Notes: generated by a model from the letters alone, not told the origin. Positions 18,601 through 27,676 are shown, numbered from the stretch's first letter. The stretch: 64,000 nt of DNA from Butyricimonas virosa (GCF_025148635.1 NZ_CP102269.1:3596001-3660000), one strand, 5' to 3'. Program-made: numbers and translations.

Positions 18601-19201
18601 ATCCGATTCGAACGAGGGGGCTTTGGATGTGACACGATATATGGTCCACGTCGGAAAGTCGGAACCGGATTTGACAGCCGGAATAAATATGAATTTCCGT
18701 TACAGGAATTGGGCGTTGTCAACCTCTTTCTATTGGTCGACAGGGAATCAGTGTTTTCTGGACTCTCCTTATGCGGAAATGAATAAGACTTATGGAATGC
18801 CTAGCGAGTATAAAAATGCTTCAACTCAATTGTTGAAGCGTTGGAGAAAATCGGGGGATGAGGACTACACGAATATTCCTTCTATTCCTGTTGGAGAAAA
18901 TTGTTTGGCAATTTATCCGTTTAAAGATAATAGTACGGCCCTTTATCCTTATGAGGCTTGGGCTTATTCGGATATTCGAGTGGTGGATGCCTGGTATATT
19001 CGTTGTAATAGTATTAATCTGTCGTATACTTTCCCGGAAAAGATGATTCGTCGTTTCGCCCAGAATGTCAGTTTTTCAATGACATTGACGAACCCGTTCC
19101 AGATTGTAAGTAGCGATTTTGATAGTCGTGATCCGGAAGTTGCCAAAGGTAGTCAGCCTTTGACCCGGAATTTCTCTTTTAGTTTGAATGTAAGTTTTTA
19201 A
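15617..19201 (+). CDS. SusC/RagA-type TonB-linked outer-membrane transporter with STN domain
   Basis: A 1194-residue outer-membrane transporter. After an N-terminal hydrophobic leader (about 22-40) comes an STN signalling domain (about 48-120), a carboxypeptidase-D-like regulatory domain (about 130-210), the plug with the family signatures VVVTGYQS and GTSTLVGNAEPVWVVDGII, and a C-terminal beta-barrel ending in aromatic Phe (SLNVSF). The STN domain links it to the FecR/sigma pair upstream. SusD follows after 10 bases. Substrate unknown: there are no glycoside hydrolases in the locus, and downstream exporter and thioredoxin genes suggest a peptide or cofactor-like ligand rather than a glycan. 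Confidence 0.92.
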   Translation: MKKNWIIRCGVPIHVLKKVFLVMKLTFLLMIMLQVSTWATGFSQESRVSLQMKDVSLEKVILELRDQTGIRFFYSIDKIKSIEHLSIIATNEMLKDVLNRLLEGTGLTYTLLDNVIVIKDITEVDQVRRAVRLKGWVVDEKKQALPGVTIKLMGTSVGTATDSRGWFSIVLPVTEGRLEFSFVGFSTQIVDFNRTSERDTMRVILKENVVNMDEVVVTGYQSVKKKAMAGSFSKVEAKDLVMTGSQTLEQMLQGKLPGVMVVNQSGLTGTRQKVRVRGTSTLVGNAEPVWVVDGIIQQDPLPFSTSELTNIGDDNMDMIKNFIGGAISWLNPNDIQDITVLKDASATAIYGTKAANGVIVITTKKGERGRLALSYTGNFSVGEKLDYDKLEIMNSKQRVDLSREAYQRGAQVPNDKIGYIGLALAYQRGEISFEDFNNGAKKLESVNTNWFDVLYQTPFSHSHSLSFSGGNDNSTYYASLGYSNNENTAKGNSQTSYTGRLNLSSTFWNKLRLNVALSGSHAETSAFASGVDPFSYAINTNRAIACYQENGDLFYYDNDGRGYDYNILNELKYSGNENRSRNLNISVDVRWTMMEGLVFATTLGGNTTSTFGETWFTERTNYVARLRGYNYGEHDVYDEEFKLSRLPYGGVLTVDENESFNYSWRGQFEYVKNLGRHSINVMVGGELTSNKYKSYSQTNYGYMPERGLSFVDVPLGTRPSSDVNYTLNDAYARTKPSVSKSLSNTISYYISGSYMFDNRYAFNFSVRGDGSNRFGQDEKEEYLPVWSVGARWNVTDEHWLQGQDLLNSLSLSATFGYQGNVVDNVSSNLIARILPLDTETGEFKMTYTKLPNPDLKWEKTRSVNLGINFSILRSKVNGSFEYYYKKTSDLITQREIPYENGEHSMYVNGGNMKNSGWDLSFSLVPVRTKDFVWSLGFNTSKVNNEVNSEFEPRGDWKEVIGGNYNKKGYPISSFWAFRFAGLNPENGGPLFDLSGSDSNEGALDVTRYMVHVGKSEPDLTAGINMNFRYRNWALSTSFYWSTGNQCFLDSPYAEMNKTYGMPSEYKNASTQLLKRWRKSGDEDYTNIPSIPVGENCLAIYPFKDNSTALYPYEAWAYSDIRVVDAWYIRCNSINLSYTFPEKMIRRFAQNVSFSMTLTNPFQIVSSDFDSRDPEVAKGSQPLTRNFSFSLNVSF

Positions 19202-19210
19202 TTATAATAG

Positions 19211-20716
19211 ATGAAGCGTATGAAATCAATTCTATTAATAATCGTTAGTTCGTTTATGTTTTGGATGTTGGTGGGGTGTGACGGTTTTTTAGACGAATAT
19301 AGTATTAGCGAGGTACGGCCGACAGAAGTAACTGATTTGGAGCAGTTGCTTTTAGGAGATGCTTACTTGGATGCCGATCAAAAAGAGGTGCAGTATAATA
19401 TTATGGATATTTTCACGGATGACATTAAATGTAATGGATTAGGAAATGAAGGGTATCGAGACTATTTCGAACACATGAGATGGCGTTTTTTGTGGGAACC
19501 GAATATGTTTAATGCGGCAGGAGGAGGTTACGATGCTGCTTTCTGGGAATTGCCGTATAATAAAATTCTCGGATGTAATATCGTGTTGGATTGTTTGGAT
19601 GATATGACCGGGGAGGAATCCTTGAGGGAAAATTTGCGGGGAGAGGCTTTCGTATTGAGATCGTTGTATTATCTGATGATGGTGAATATGTATGGAATGC
19701 CTTACAATGAGGGGGATCCGGCTCGGAACCCGGGAGTTCCCCTGAAGTTAACGATGGATGTACGTGACGAGCGATTTCCTCGTAATACTGTTGCCGAGGT
19801 GTATGGACGTATAGAAAAAGATTTATTGACAGGCAATCGTTTGTTGACGGAGAATGATTATAAACGTAATTTCTTGCGAATTGGTCATTTGGCAGCAAAA
19901 GCTCTTTTATCCAGAGTGTATTTATACATGGAAGATTGGGATCGGGCGATTGCCTATGCGGATAGTGTGTTGCAGGTAAAACCGAATTTGTTGGATTTGA
20001 ATACGGTGAGTTGGAGTACACCTAGGTCTCCGAGTTCTTTGTCTGTTTATTCTATTGATACTCCGGATGAAGTGATCTGGATGCGGGAAGGATACCGGAA
20101 ACTGGATGATATGCAAGCTTCTGATCCCTGTTATCTTGCTTCGGATGATTTACTGGATTTGTACGGTCCCTGCAATCATAATATGGTGCAAAATAAGACG
20201 ATCAAGGATATTCGCGGGTGCCTCTATTTTGCTTGGAATTTCAAAATGGCTTTTCCGTCGCTGACGTATTACCGAAGTTATTTATCTATTGGAGGAAGTG
20301 ATAATGGGGTTTATCAAGGAATACGTACCGCAGAGATGTATTTAAACCGGGCCGAAGGATATATTCGTAAATATATGGTGGAGGGAAATATGTCTTATTG
20401 CCGGAAAGCTCTGGATGATTTGAACGAGTTGAGAAGACATCGTTTCAATAAAACGTACGAGTATGAAGAGGTTAATATCACGGATCCGGAATTGTTGTTC
20501 AAGTTTTATCAAGAGGAACGACGTCGTGAATTGGCGGGGGATTGGATTCATCGTTGGTGTGATTTGAGAAGATACGGGATGCCGGAGATCAGTCACGTGT
20601 ATTTTGAAACTTCTTCAGGTAATAAAACAGAAATGACGCTTTCTAAAAACAGATACGTGCTACCTATCCCGGAAGAGATTATCCGTTTGAATCCTTTGTT
20701 GGAACAGAATAAATAG
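19211..20716 (+). CDS. SusD/RagB-type surface lipoprotein
   Basis: A 501-residue lipoprotein that would cap the SusC barrel and capture ligand. The signal peptide ends in a lipobox-like VGCD (Cys23). The chain has SusD landmarks: RGEAFVLRSLYYLMMVNMYGMPY (tetratricopeptide-like core), AEMYLNRAEGYIR, and the C-terminal FYQEERRRELAGDWIHRWCDLRR. The length is typical. It starts 10 bases after susC and is followed 23 bases later by another lipoprotein gene. Confidence 0.92.
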   Translation: MKRMKSILLIIVSSFMFWMLVGCDGFLDEYSISEVRPTEVTDLEQLLLGDAYLDADQKEVQYNIMDIFTDDIKCNGLGNEGYRDYFEHMRWRFLWEPNMFNAAGGGYDAAFWELPYNKILGCNIVLDCLDDMTGEESLRENLRGEAFVLRSLYYLMMVNMYGMPYNEGDPARNPGVPLKLTMDVRDERFPRNTVAEVYGRIEKDLLTGNRLLTENDYKRNFLRIGHLAAKALLSRVYLYMEDWDRAIAYADSVLQVKPNLLDLNTVSWSTPRSPSSLSVYSIDTPDEVIWMREGYRKLDDMQASDPCYLASDDLLDLYGPCNHNMVQNKTIKDIRGCLYFAWNFKMAFPSLTYYRSYLSIGGSDNGVYQGIRTAEMYLNRAEGYIRKYMVEGNMSYCRKALDDLNELRRHRFNKTYEYEEVNITDPELLFKFYQEERRRELAGDWIHRWCDLRRYGMPEISHVYFETSSGNKTEMTLSKNRYVLPIPEEIIRLNPLLEQNK

Positions 20717-20739
20717 TTGAAACTTAAAGCGAGAGAATT

Positions 20740-21744
20740 ATGAGATATCTTTTGACGATTATATTAGGATTATTTTTATGGACGGGATGTAATGATGATG
20801 ATGAAACATTAGTTCCTTCCACGGAACCCGAATTCCGCTATGTGCTTCCACAAGGTAATCATGACTATGATACGAAAATTGTGAACTGGTATGAGGATTG
20901 TGGTTTTTACATTTTATATAAGTATGAGGATAAAGATGTATTCTATAATGAAAATATGCCTTGGGCCGGTTTTGTTCAGGATACATTACGAATAAATGAA
21001 AGTGACCTTGTATTTTATAATCATGGTTTGGTTGTTGAGTTGCCGGATGAAGAATACGTGGGAAAACAGTTGGAATGGATAGAAGAACTTTTTCTTAATC
21101 ATTACCCGAAAGAACTATTGAAAAAGTGGTTACCGAAAAAAATTATATTAGCAAAGAATGTTGCTAATTGTATGCTATTAGGTAATAATGAAACAAGTAA
21201 AAGTGTGCGAGATTATTACAAGGAAATTGCTAACACGTTAATATTCAGTCATGGCGATGTTTCCGTGAATGAGTTGACGAGTAGTACGTTGCAAAAGATG
21301 AAAAATGAACTGCATCTTTGGATGTTGACCGAGAAGTTGGTTGACGATTATCCGTTGGAGAAATTAGAAAATTTTTTCTCCGTGACGGATTATGCTAAAA
21401 CGTTATCGGCTGATTATTATGAAGAATGGAAGGCGGAAGGTTGGTTGGGAAGGTTGGCTAACTCTGAAGATGGAGCGAAGATTGAGGATGTAAAATTGTA
21501 TGTGGAGATGATTATTACCGTTCCGAGGGAAATCTTGGAAGTAAATATGGAGACTCTTATGATGGAGGATTTCGGTTTATTTCGAAAAATAATGATGAAT
21601 TCTACGTATAGTAAGTATGCGGGTTTTTTACATCCTTCCACGGATGTTAATGGGAATATTAAAAAGAAATATGACTTTATCACGGGGGTATTTAAAGCAT
21701 GGGGCGTGGATTTGGAGGCTATAGGTGAGCTTTATAATGAATAG
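20740..21744 (+). CDS. SusCD-associated lipoprotein, possibly a degenerate zinc-peptidase-like protein
   Basis: A 334-residue lipoprotein with a signal peptide and lipobox WTGC (Cys17) followed by Asn-Asp-Asp-Asp. Its place (third gene after susC and susD), the early NHDYDTKIVNWYEDCGFYIL-like segment, and the closing region with KKKYDFITGVFKAWGVDLEAI resemble the putative zinc-binding metallopeptidases (Peptidase_Mx1-like) often encoded beside SusD. I see no HExxH: the nearest candidate reads NELHLWML. If the homology is right, it has lost catalysis and may act as a binding protein. The family assignment is tentative. Confidence 0.6.
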   Translation: MRYLLTIILGLFLWTGCNDDDETLVPSTEPEFRYVLPQGNHDYDTKIVNWYEDCGFYILYKYEDKDVFYNENMPWAGFVQDTLRINESDLVFYNHGLVVELPDEEYVGKQLEWIEELFLNHYPKELLKKWLPKKIILAKNVANCMLLGNNETSKSVRDYYKEIANTLIFSHGDVSVNELTSSTLQKMKNELHLWMLTEKLVDDYPLEKLENFFSVTDYAKTLSADYYEEWKAEGWLGRLANSEDGAKIEDVKLYVEMIITVPREILEVNMETLMMEDFGLFRKIMMNSTYSKYAGFLHPSTDVNGNIKKKYDFITGVFKAWGVDLEAIGELYNE

Positions 21745-21754
21745 TTTATGAATG

Positions 21755-21791
21755 AAGTGTGTTGAAGTGCACAAGACTTTAACACACTTTT
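21755..21791 (+). terminator. Terminator after the SusCD lipoprotein gene
   Basis: AAGTGTGTT pairs with AACACACTTTT, followed by TTCCTGTTTTG. It separates the susCD transcript from the ABC genes, at least partly. A second small hairpin (TGACGGT / ACCGTCA, 21816-21834) follows. Confidence 0.6.
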
Positions 21792-21880
21792 CCTGTTTTG
21801 ATGATTGAAATATCATGACGGTTTACCACCGTCAAAGGGGGAATATCGTCTAAATTTTGTACCTAAAATAAATCGTTTGT

Positions 21881-22804
21881 ATGGAAAATCCAATTGTAAA
21901 AGTTGAACGTTTGTATCATCGTTATACAACCAGTCGCTGGGCTATAGAAGATATCAATTTTCAGATTAGCGAAGCGGGAGTTGTTGGGTTGTTGGGATCG
22001 AATGGGGCGGGTAAATCGACCACGATGAATATTATTTGCGGTGTGCTTAAGCAAACCTCCGGGGAGGTATATATTAACGGGATCAACACGTTGAAAGAGC
22101 CCGTGAAAGCCCGTAAAATGATCGGTTTTTTGCCTCAGAAACCACCTTTGTATCCCGATCTGACAATAAATGAATATTTGCGTTTTTGTGCAGAGATTCA
22201 ATGGATGGATAAAAAAAAGATAAAATCGGCAATTGCTAGGGCGGAAGAACGTTGTGGTATTACGCACATGAAGGATCGTTTGTTACGGAATCTTTCGGGG
22301 GGATACCAGCAACGTGTCGGGTTAGCTCAGGCTATTTTACACGATCCGAAATTCGTGGTGTTGGATGAGCCTACAAACGGGTTGGACCCGAACCAGATTC
22401 TTGAAGTGCGTCAATTGATCAAAGATATTGCGATAGATCGGACCGTGATGCTTTCAACTCATATCTTATCGGAAGTACAGGCTACCTGTTCTTCGATTAA
22501 AATGATCGAGCACGGGCGGGTTGTCTTCTCCGGAAGTACTGAAGATTTTGATAATTATATAGAACCTAATACGCTTTATCTTGAATTTGAATTACCTCCT
22601 ACTATGGATGAATTGTTGAAACTTTCCGGGGTGAAACGCGGAGAGGTGATAGACAATCATGCCATTCGTTTGTGGTATGACGGGGAACGCGACACGATCA
22701 AACAAATCATGCGGGAAGCTACTTCCCGGGGGTGGGATATGATTGAACTTCGCAGAGAGAAGAGTTCTATGGAAGCCGTGTTTGCGAAGTTATCCGGAAA
22801 ATAG
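21881..22804 (+). CDS. ABC transporter ATPase (GldA-like)
   Basis: A 307-residue ATP-binding subunit: Walker A GSNGAGKST (39-47), signature LSGGYQQRVGLAQ, Walker B FVVLDEP, followed by a ~90-residue C-terminal extension. The closest pattern is the GldA/CcmA-like ATPases of Bacteroidetes. It pairs with the permease/GldG-like fusion 26 bases downstream. In Flavobacteria, GldA-GldF-GldG forms an ABC transporter needed for gliding; in gut Bacteroidales, which do not glide, the role is unknown. Confidence 0.87.
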   Translation: MENPIVKVERLYHRYTTSRWAIEDINFQISEAGVVGLLGSNGAGKSTTMNIICGVLKQTSGEVYINGINTLKEPVKARKMIGFLPQKPPLYPDLTINEYLRFCAEIQWMDKKKIKSAIARAEERCGITHMKDRLLRNLSGGYQQRVGLAQAILHDPKFVVLDEPTNGLDPNQILEVRQLIKDIAIDRTVMLSTHILSEVQATCSSIKMIEHGRVVFSGSTEDFDNYIEPNTLYLEFELPPTMDELLKLSGVKRGEVIDNHAIRLWYDGERDTIKQIMREATSRGWDMIELRREKSSMEAVFAKLSGK

Positions 22805-22830
22805 TCAAATTATTCAAAGAAATAGAAATT

Positions 22831-25242
22831 ATGAGAGCAATATACAAGATAGCTCGTTTGGAGTTGTCAAATCTTTTTTATTCACCGATTGCATGGTTGG
22901 TATTGATTCTTTTTGTCTTTATGACCGCCATGAATTTTACAGATGTACTTTGGGGATATGCGAGAAGTCAGGAATTTCGGGGAGGTGGTTTATCCGATTT
23001 ATCCCGGACTTTGTTTTTTGATATGACAGGACGGGGATTGTGGCCTAAAGTGACTAATTTGTTGTATATGATCATGCCTTTATTGACCATGGGGTTGATC
23101 AGTCAGGAATTTAGTAGAGGATCTATTAAATTGTTGTTTGTGGCCCCGATTACCAGTAGGCATATCGTGTTGGGTAAATTCTTGGGAATGTTGATGTACG
23201 GGGTGGTTATGTTTGTCGTGTTGCTGGTATACGTGGTTCTTGCCGGATGTTGGATCGAGTCTTTTGATTGGGCCGCGGTTCTGACGGGATTATTGGGTTT
23301 GTATCTTCTTTTTGCCACTTATGCGGCTATCGGTCTTTTCATGTCTACGTTGACGAGCTACCCGATTGTGGCAGCTATTTATATGTTGGCTTTGTTAACC
23401 TTTTTGCGTTTTGTTTCCGGTTTATGGCAGGAGTATACTTTCGTGCGCGAAATTACTTATTGGTTGGCTTTAGATCGTCGGGCAGGAACGTTTATTAATG
23501 GGATGATTTGTAGTGAAGATTTCCTTTATTTTGCCATTATGACTACTATGTTTCTTGGTTTTGCGGTATTGAAATTGCAATTTATCCGGGAACGTCGATC
23601 TCTTTTGAGTAAAGTCGGGCGTTTTCTCGGTGTATTTGTTATCGCGATGTTACTGGGATACGTGACTTCGCGCCCGATGCTGCGATTGTATTATGATTCC
23701 ACGCATACGAAATCCAATACGCTGACGCAAGCCAGTCAAGATATTGTCTCTAAATTGGATGGAGGTTTGAAGATCACCACTTACGTGAATTTATTCGGAA
23801 GTGTCTATAATATCACTCCGGCAAAAGTGATGACAGATATTGCCCGGTATAATTCTTATATTCGTTTTAAACCGGAAATAGAGATGGATTATGTGTTTTA
23901 CTATTATACAGATACTACGGATGGCTATTTTCAGCAGCGTTTCCCGCATAAAACTTTAAAAGAAGCGGCAAAAGAAATGGCCAAATTCCAAGGTGTGAAT
24001 GTAAATAAGTATGTACCGCTATCGAAGATAGATACTGAAGTGGATCTAAGAGACGAGGCATATCGTTTCGTGGCTTTGTTGGAACGGGAAAGTGGGGAGA
24101 AAACTTTCCTTCGGGTATTTCAGGATGCACAACGTGTTCCTTTTGAGACAGAGATTTCTGCAGCGTTGAAACGTATTACCATGAAATTACCTACTGTCGG
24201 ATTCTTGTCCGATCATAGAGCCCGCACGATTACAGGCGATCGGAATCGGGATTATTCGTACATGGTATCTGAGAAATTGTTTCGGACAGCATTAATTAAT
24301 CAAGGGTTCGATGTGGCGGATGTTAAATTAAGTCGGGATCCTCGATTACTTGATCATTTGGATATTCTTGTTATTGCCGAACCGATGGAACCCTTTACGG
24401 ATACGGAACTCGATATGCTGTTCCGTTACGTGGAAAGTGGGAAGAATCTGATTCTTGCAGGGAAACCGAAAACAAATGGATATTTGAAGCCGTTGATGGA
24501 TAGATTGGGATTGGCTTTTGAAGCCGGGATATTGGTACAGGGTCAAGATCAGGTTGAAAAAGGTCGTGCAGACGGACCTTCTGTCAGAGGATCTTTGCCG
24601 AGTCCGGGAAGTACGAAGCAAGAGGTAGAGAGGGAATATCCTGTTAGTTTATATCTTTGTAAGGTAACCAATGAAGCAAAAGATTTGTCTCGCCTTTGGA
24701 GTGTCTTGTATCGACAAACGAGGGCACCGGAATGGCCGTATGCTATCGTGATGCCGGGAGCATCGGCAATTAATCAGGTGGAAGATAAGGGATTCCAAGT
24801 AACTCCATTATTGATTGGTGGAGACCCCACTGGTTGGAACGAATTGGAAACGATAGATTTCATAAATGAAATACCCCAGTTGAATACACAAGCCGGGGAA
24901 CGGTCTGGTGTAAAAACCACGATGATGGCTTTGGAACGTGAACAGGCCGGAAAACAGCAACGAGTTGTGGTGATCGGTGATGCGGATGCTTTCAGTATGG
25001 GTGAAGTGATGGCCAATCGTAGGGGAATTCTTTCTGCTAACGGGGGATTGATCATGTCTATGTTTGAATGGTTGTCTTACGGAGAACTCCCGATAGATAC
25101 TTCTCGTCCGAATCCGATTGATAATACCATGACGATTGGGGCTGAAGGAGCAGAGTCCGTGAAGACTATCTTGCAATGGATTTTGCCCGCTTTGATTCTT
25201 TTAGGAGGCGTGTTGTTGCTGATTCGAAGAAAAGGGAAATAG
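22831..25242 (+). CDS. Fused ABC-2 permease and GldG-like protein
   Basis: An 803-residue fusion. Residues 1 to about 245 form an ABC-2 permease with six hydrophobic segments (GldF-like). From about 265 to 780 it is a GldG-like extracytoplasmic region of the ABC_transp_aux type, including VGFLSDHRART, LDHLDILVIAEPMEPFTDTELDML and VVVIGDADAFSMGE. A final transmembrane helix lies near 776-796 before a basic tail. In gliding bacteria GldF and GldG are separate genes, so one chain is a compact version. It is downstream of the ATPase and upstream of a TlpA-like gene. Confidence 0.85.
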   Translation: MRAIYKIARLELSNLFYSPIAWLVLILFVFMTAMNFTDVLWGYARSQEFRGGGLSDLSRTLFFDMTGRGLWPKVTNLLYMIMPLLTMGLISQEFSRGSIKLLFVAPITSRHIVLGKFLGMLMYGVVMFVVLLVYVVLAGCWIESFDWAAVLTGLLGLYLLFATYAAIGLFMSTLTSYPIVAAIYMLALLTFLRFVSGLWQEYTFVREITYWLALDRRAGTFINGMICSEDFLYFAIMTTMFLGFAVLKLQFIRERRSLLSKVGRFLGVFVIAMLLGYVTSRPMLRLYYDSTHTKSNTLTQASQDIVSKLDGGLKITTYVNLFGSVYNITPAKVMTDIARYNSYIRFKPEIEMDYVFYYYTDTTDGYFQQRFPHKTLKEAAKEMAKFQGVNVNKYVPLSKIDTEVDLRDEAYRFVALLERESGEKTFLRVFQDAQRVPFETEISAALKRITMKLPTVGFLSDHRARTITGDRNRDYSYMVSEKLFRTALINQGFDVADVKLSRDPRLLDHLDILVIAEPMEPFTDTELDMLFRYVESGKNLILAGKPKTNGYLKPLMDRLGLAFEAGILVQGQDQVEKGRADGPSVRGSLPSPGSTKQEVEREYPVSLYLCKVTNEAKDLSRLWSVLYRQTRAPEWPYAIVMPGASAINQVEDKGFQVTPLLIGGDPTGWNELETIDFINEIPQLNTQAGERSGVKTTMMALEREQAGKQQRVVVIGDADAFSMGEVMANRRGILSANGGLIMSMFEWLSYGELPIDTSRPNPIDNTMTIGAEGAESVKTILQWILPALILLGGVLLLIRRKGK

Positions 25243-25307
25243 TTTTTGTTTAAGATTTGATTTTGGTGTCGTTCGATAGAATGAAGTAGTGAGCTGCATT
25301 GTATCAC

Positions 25308-25343
25308 GGAGTCGTGACCGGGGTGTCTTTGGGGCACGACTCC
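25308..25343 (+). terminator. Hairpin upstream of the TlpA-like gene
   Basis: GGAGTCGTG pairs perfectly with CACGACTCC around an 18-base loop, followed by TTAGCTTT. It is a weak terminator or attenuator between the ABC genes and the thioredoxin gene. Confidence 0.5.
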
Positions 25344-25385
25344 TTAGCTTTAAAAGAAGAAGTTAAATGAAATAATAAACGGAAA

Positions 25386-26471
25386 ATGAAGAATTTATTT
25401 ATTTTGATTTTATTGTTCGTGTTTACGGTACTTTCCGTAAAATCTCAAAATTACGAGGCGTTTAACAAGTTTATGAGGGATTATTCTCATGGATGGACTT
25501 TGGAATTTAGAAAACCGTCAGGTCGTACGATGGAGATGGTTAAACAGGTAGGGGAGCCTGCCCCGGAGTTCTATTTTGATAAGAAATTGAACAGTAAAGC
25601 TCTGAAAGGAAAATTTGTTGTGATAAATTTTTGGTCTACTTGGTGTGGCAGTTGTGTAAATCTGGCTATGGATATTGATACCGTGTTGTTCCGAAATATG
25701 GAACCTTATAAAGATGTATATTTTATCGGGGTTGATTCACACGAGAGGATGTCGGAACGTGATGCGAAGAAATGGTGGGAAGATCATGGATTCAACTATC
25801 CTTCCGGTTATGGGAAAGGTGCAGATGCTTGTGCTGAAGCTTTTCATGGAAATCATCCGGCGGTCATACTTATTGATGATAAAGGTATCATCCGCGGACG
25901 TTGGGACGGTCGAAGTCCTAGGTTGGCTGAAATGATTCGTGATGCGGTTTGGGTACTTAAGATTGTTCCGGAACAGGGGATAAAAGCGGATGTGGCAACT
26001 GTCAAAGAACTCGTTGCTAAGGACGAATTTATTAAGGCTCTTTATTTGCTTGAGATTATGCCGGAAAGTATAGAAAGTGCCGCTTTAAAATATCAATGTA
26101 AACTGGAGGTGTCGGAAATGAGTGCGGCTCGCTATTTCGAGTTTATACAGGAAGAGTATCAGGATGATCCGCAATATCACGACCTCATGGAAGAGATTAT
26201 GTATCTGGTAGTGGCTTTCCAAACGAAGTCGGATGTCATAATCAAGAATGGTTTGGATGCTGCAGATGTTTTATTAAAAAGTCGAAAAAATATGGATTAT
26301 CGGGTCCATGAAACGACGGGGATTCTGAGTTTCCGGTACGGAGAGAGTTTCAAAAGTAAAGGGATAAGATTTATGGAAAATAGTATCCCGACTGCTAAAA
26401 TGAATCACGTGAGCGGGGATACGATAAAACGTTTGGAAGAACAGTTGAAAAAGTATAGGGAGATGCGATAG
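25386..26471 (+). CDS. TlpA-like membrane-exported thioredoxin-fold protein
   Basis: A 361-residue periplasmic or surface protein. A signal peptide (about 1-20) precedes a thioredoxin/AhpC-TSA domain (about 50-195) with the redox motif WCGSC (Trp86-Cys90) and a cis-Pro segment GNHPAVILIDDKG. The remaining ~160 residues are helical and unassigned. TlpA-like proteins reduce or isomerise disulfides outside the cytoplasm. It is the last gene of the rightward run that starts with the sigma factor, which suggests the locus handles a Cys-containing ligand or cofactor. Confidence 0.85.
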   Translation: MKNLFILILLFVFTVLSVKSQNYEAFNKFMRDYSHGWTLEFRKPSGRTMEMVKQVGEPAPEFYFDKKLNSKALKGKFVVINFWSTWCGSCVNLAMDIDTVLFRNMEPYKDVYFIGVDSHERMSERDAKKWWEDHGFNYPSGYGKGADACAEAFHGNHPAVILIDDKGIIRGRWDGRSPRLAEMIRDAVWVLKIVPEQGIKADVATVKELVAKDEFIKALYLLEIMPESIESAALKYQCKLEVSEMSAARYFEFIQEEYQDDPQYHDLMEEIMYLVVAFQTKSDVIIKNGLDAADVLLKSRKNMDYRVHETTGILSFRYGESFKSKGIRFMENSIPTAKMNHVSGDTIKRLEEQLKKYREMR

Positions 26472-26633
26472 AAGATTGGAATACTTCTTTTTGTGATGAT
26501 GGTAATGTATTTGTTAAATTATCTGGGCGACAGTTGATTGATTACTTCTGAAAGTAAACGATATTTTTTTTCTTCTACAACTAGAAGATCCATTAAATAT
26601 AATCATGGAATAGAAAAGGGTTTCTCGTTATAA

Positions 26634-26659
26634 TTTTTCCCCGGGATTCCGGGGAAAAT
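26634..26659. terminator. Bidirectional terminator
   Basis: TTTTCCCCGG and CCGGGGAAAA pair perfectly around GATT, with T- and A-runs on both sides. It lies between convergent genes (TlpA-like and M48). Confidence 0.8.
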
Positions 26660-26702
26660 ATTTGATGATGTCGGACTATTTACGAGAAAATAGTTTAAAT
26701 AT

Positions 26703-27491
26703 TTATTTTTGTAATTTATCCGCTCTTTCTTTTAATCTGGCTGCACGAGCCTCGCTATCCGGGTGGGTAGAGAACATCTGTTGGATGCGAGATGCTTTTT
26801 CTCCTCCTGAGTTGGAGAGTTCCACCAGTTTGGTTAAGGCTTTTGACATGGCATAGGGATCAACTTTTTGTTGAAGGCAAAAATCAAAAGCGTAATCATC
26901 AGCGGCGTATTCTTGTTTTTGAGAGAATTGAGCCCCCATGAAAGCCTCTGCTAGCGCTCCTAGCTGGGAATCGGTCAATTTTGAAGCGGTCTCGCTTACC
27001 GCACCTGCCATGTTCTTGGCAGCTGAGCGGAGATAGGCGTTTTTCATAGCGTGTTTGGTGTCTTGGTGTACCACATGTCCGATTTCATGACCGATAACGG
27101 CCAGAACCTCGTCGTCAGTCATCAATTCCATTAATCCGGCAAAGATGCGGATGCTTCCGTCCCCGCAAGCAAATGCATTAACATCAACAACTTCATATAT
27201 AGCAAAATTCAGATTCAAACCTTCAATTTCGGGGAAGTTCGCCGTGATTTTGGCCAAGCGTTTACCTAGTTCGCTGTCCGGTGCGGCCACTTTATTATGA
27301 GTGTCCATCCATTGAATGTATTCTTGGCTCATGTTGGCAATGTCTTTGTCGGAAAGGGTGATTGCTCCTGCTGCGTCTTTGCCAGCTTGGATAGCTTTTT
27401 TGGTGTCAATCTTCATTTTGCCGATTTTAATTTGTGCTTGTAGAGTTAAGGTCCCGGCAAGTAATAATACGCACATGAATAGTTTTCTCAT
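26703..27491 (-). CDS. M48 family zinc metalloprotease, secreted
   Basis: A 262-residue exported protease. The signal peptide (about 1-19) ends near LQAQ. Catalytic zinc motif HEIGH is at about residues 138-142, and the third ligand region EYAADDYAFDF is at about 194-204. Family members (BepA/LoiP-like) carry out outer-membrane protein quality control in the periplasm. It has its own promoter (27570-27563) and terminator. Confidence 0.9.
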   Translation of the reverse strand: MRKLFMCVLLLAGTLTLQAQIKIGKMKIDTKKAIQAGKDAAGAITLSDKDIANMSQEYIQWMDTHNKVAAPDSELGKRLAKITANFPEIEGLNLNFAIYEVVDVNAFACGDGSIRIFAGLMELMTDDEVLAVIGHEIGHVVHQDTKHAMKNAYLRSAAKNMAGAVSETASKLTDSQLGALAEAFMGAQFSQKQEYAADDYAFDFCLQQKVDPYAMSKALTKLVELSNSGGEKASRIQQMFSTHPDSEARAARLKERADKLQK

Positions 27492-27562
27492 CGTTGTAGT
27501 GAATTTTAATGTTTGATTATTAAATATTTCCTTATTCTCGTTAGATTTTATATTATCGGCTG

Positions 27563-27570
27563 CAAAAATA
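27563..27570 (-). promoter_or_regulatory. Promoter -7 box for the M48 protease
   Basis: TATTTTTG on the minus strand fits TAnnTTTG and lies 71 bases before the start codon. Confidence 0.45.
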
Positions 27571-27651
27571 AATATTTCTCTTATATCTTCAACGGGAAAG
27601 AATTATTTAAAAATATTCTTGCGAGAAGTGAGCATGTGAAGAAAATTATAT

Positions 27652-27659
27652 TACCTTTG
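27652..27659 (+). promoter_or_regulatory. Promoter -7 box of tRNA-Arg
   Basis: TACCTTTG, 17 bases before the tRNA 5' end. Confidence 0.65.
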
Positions 27660-27676
27660 CATCGCTTAAATGAAAA

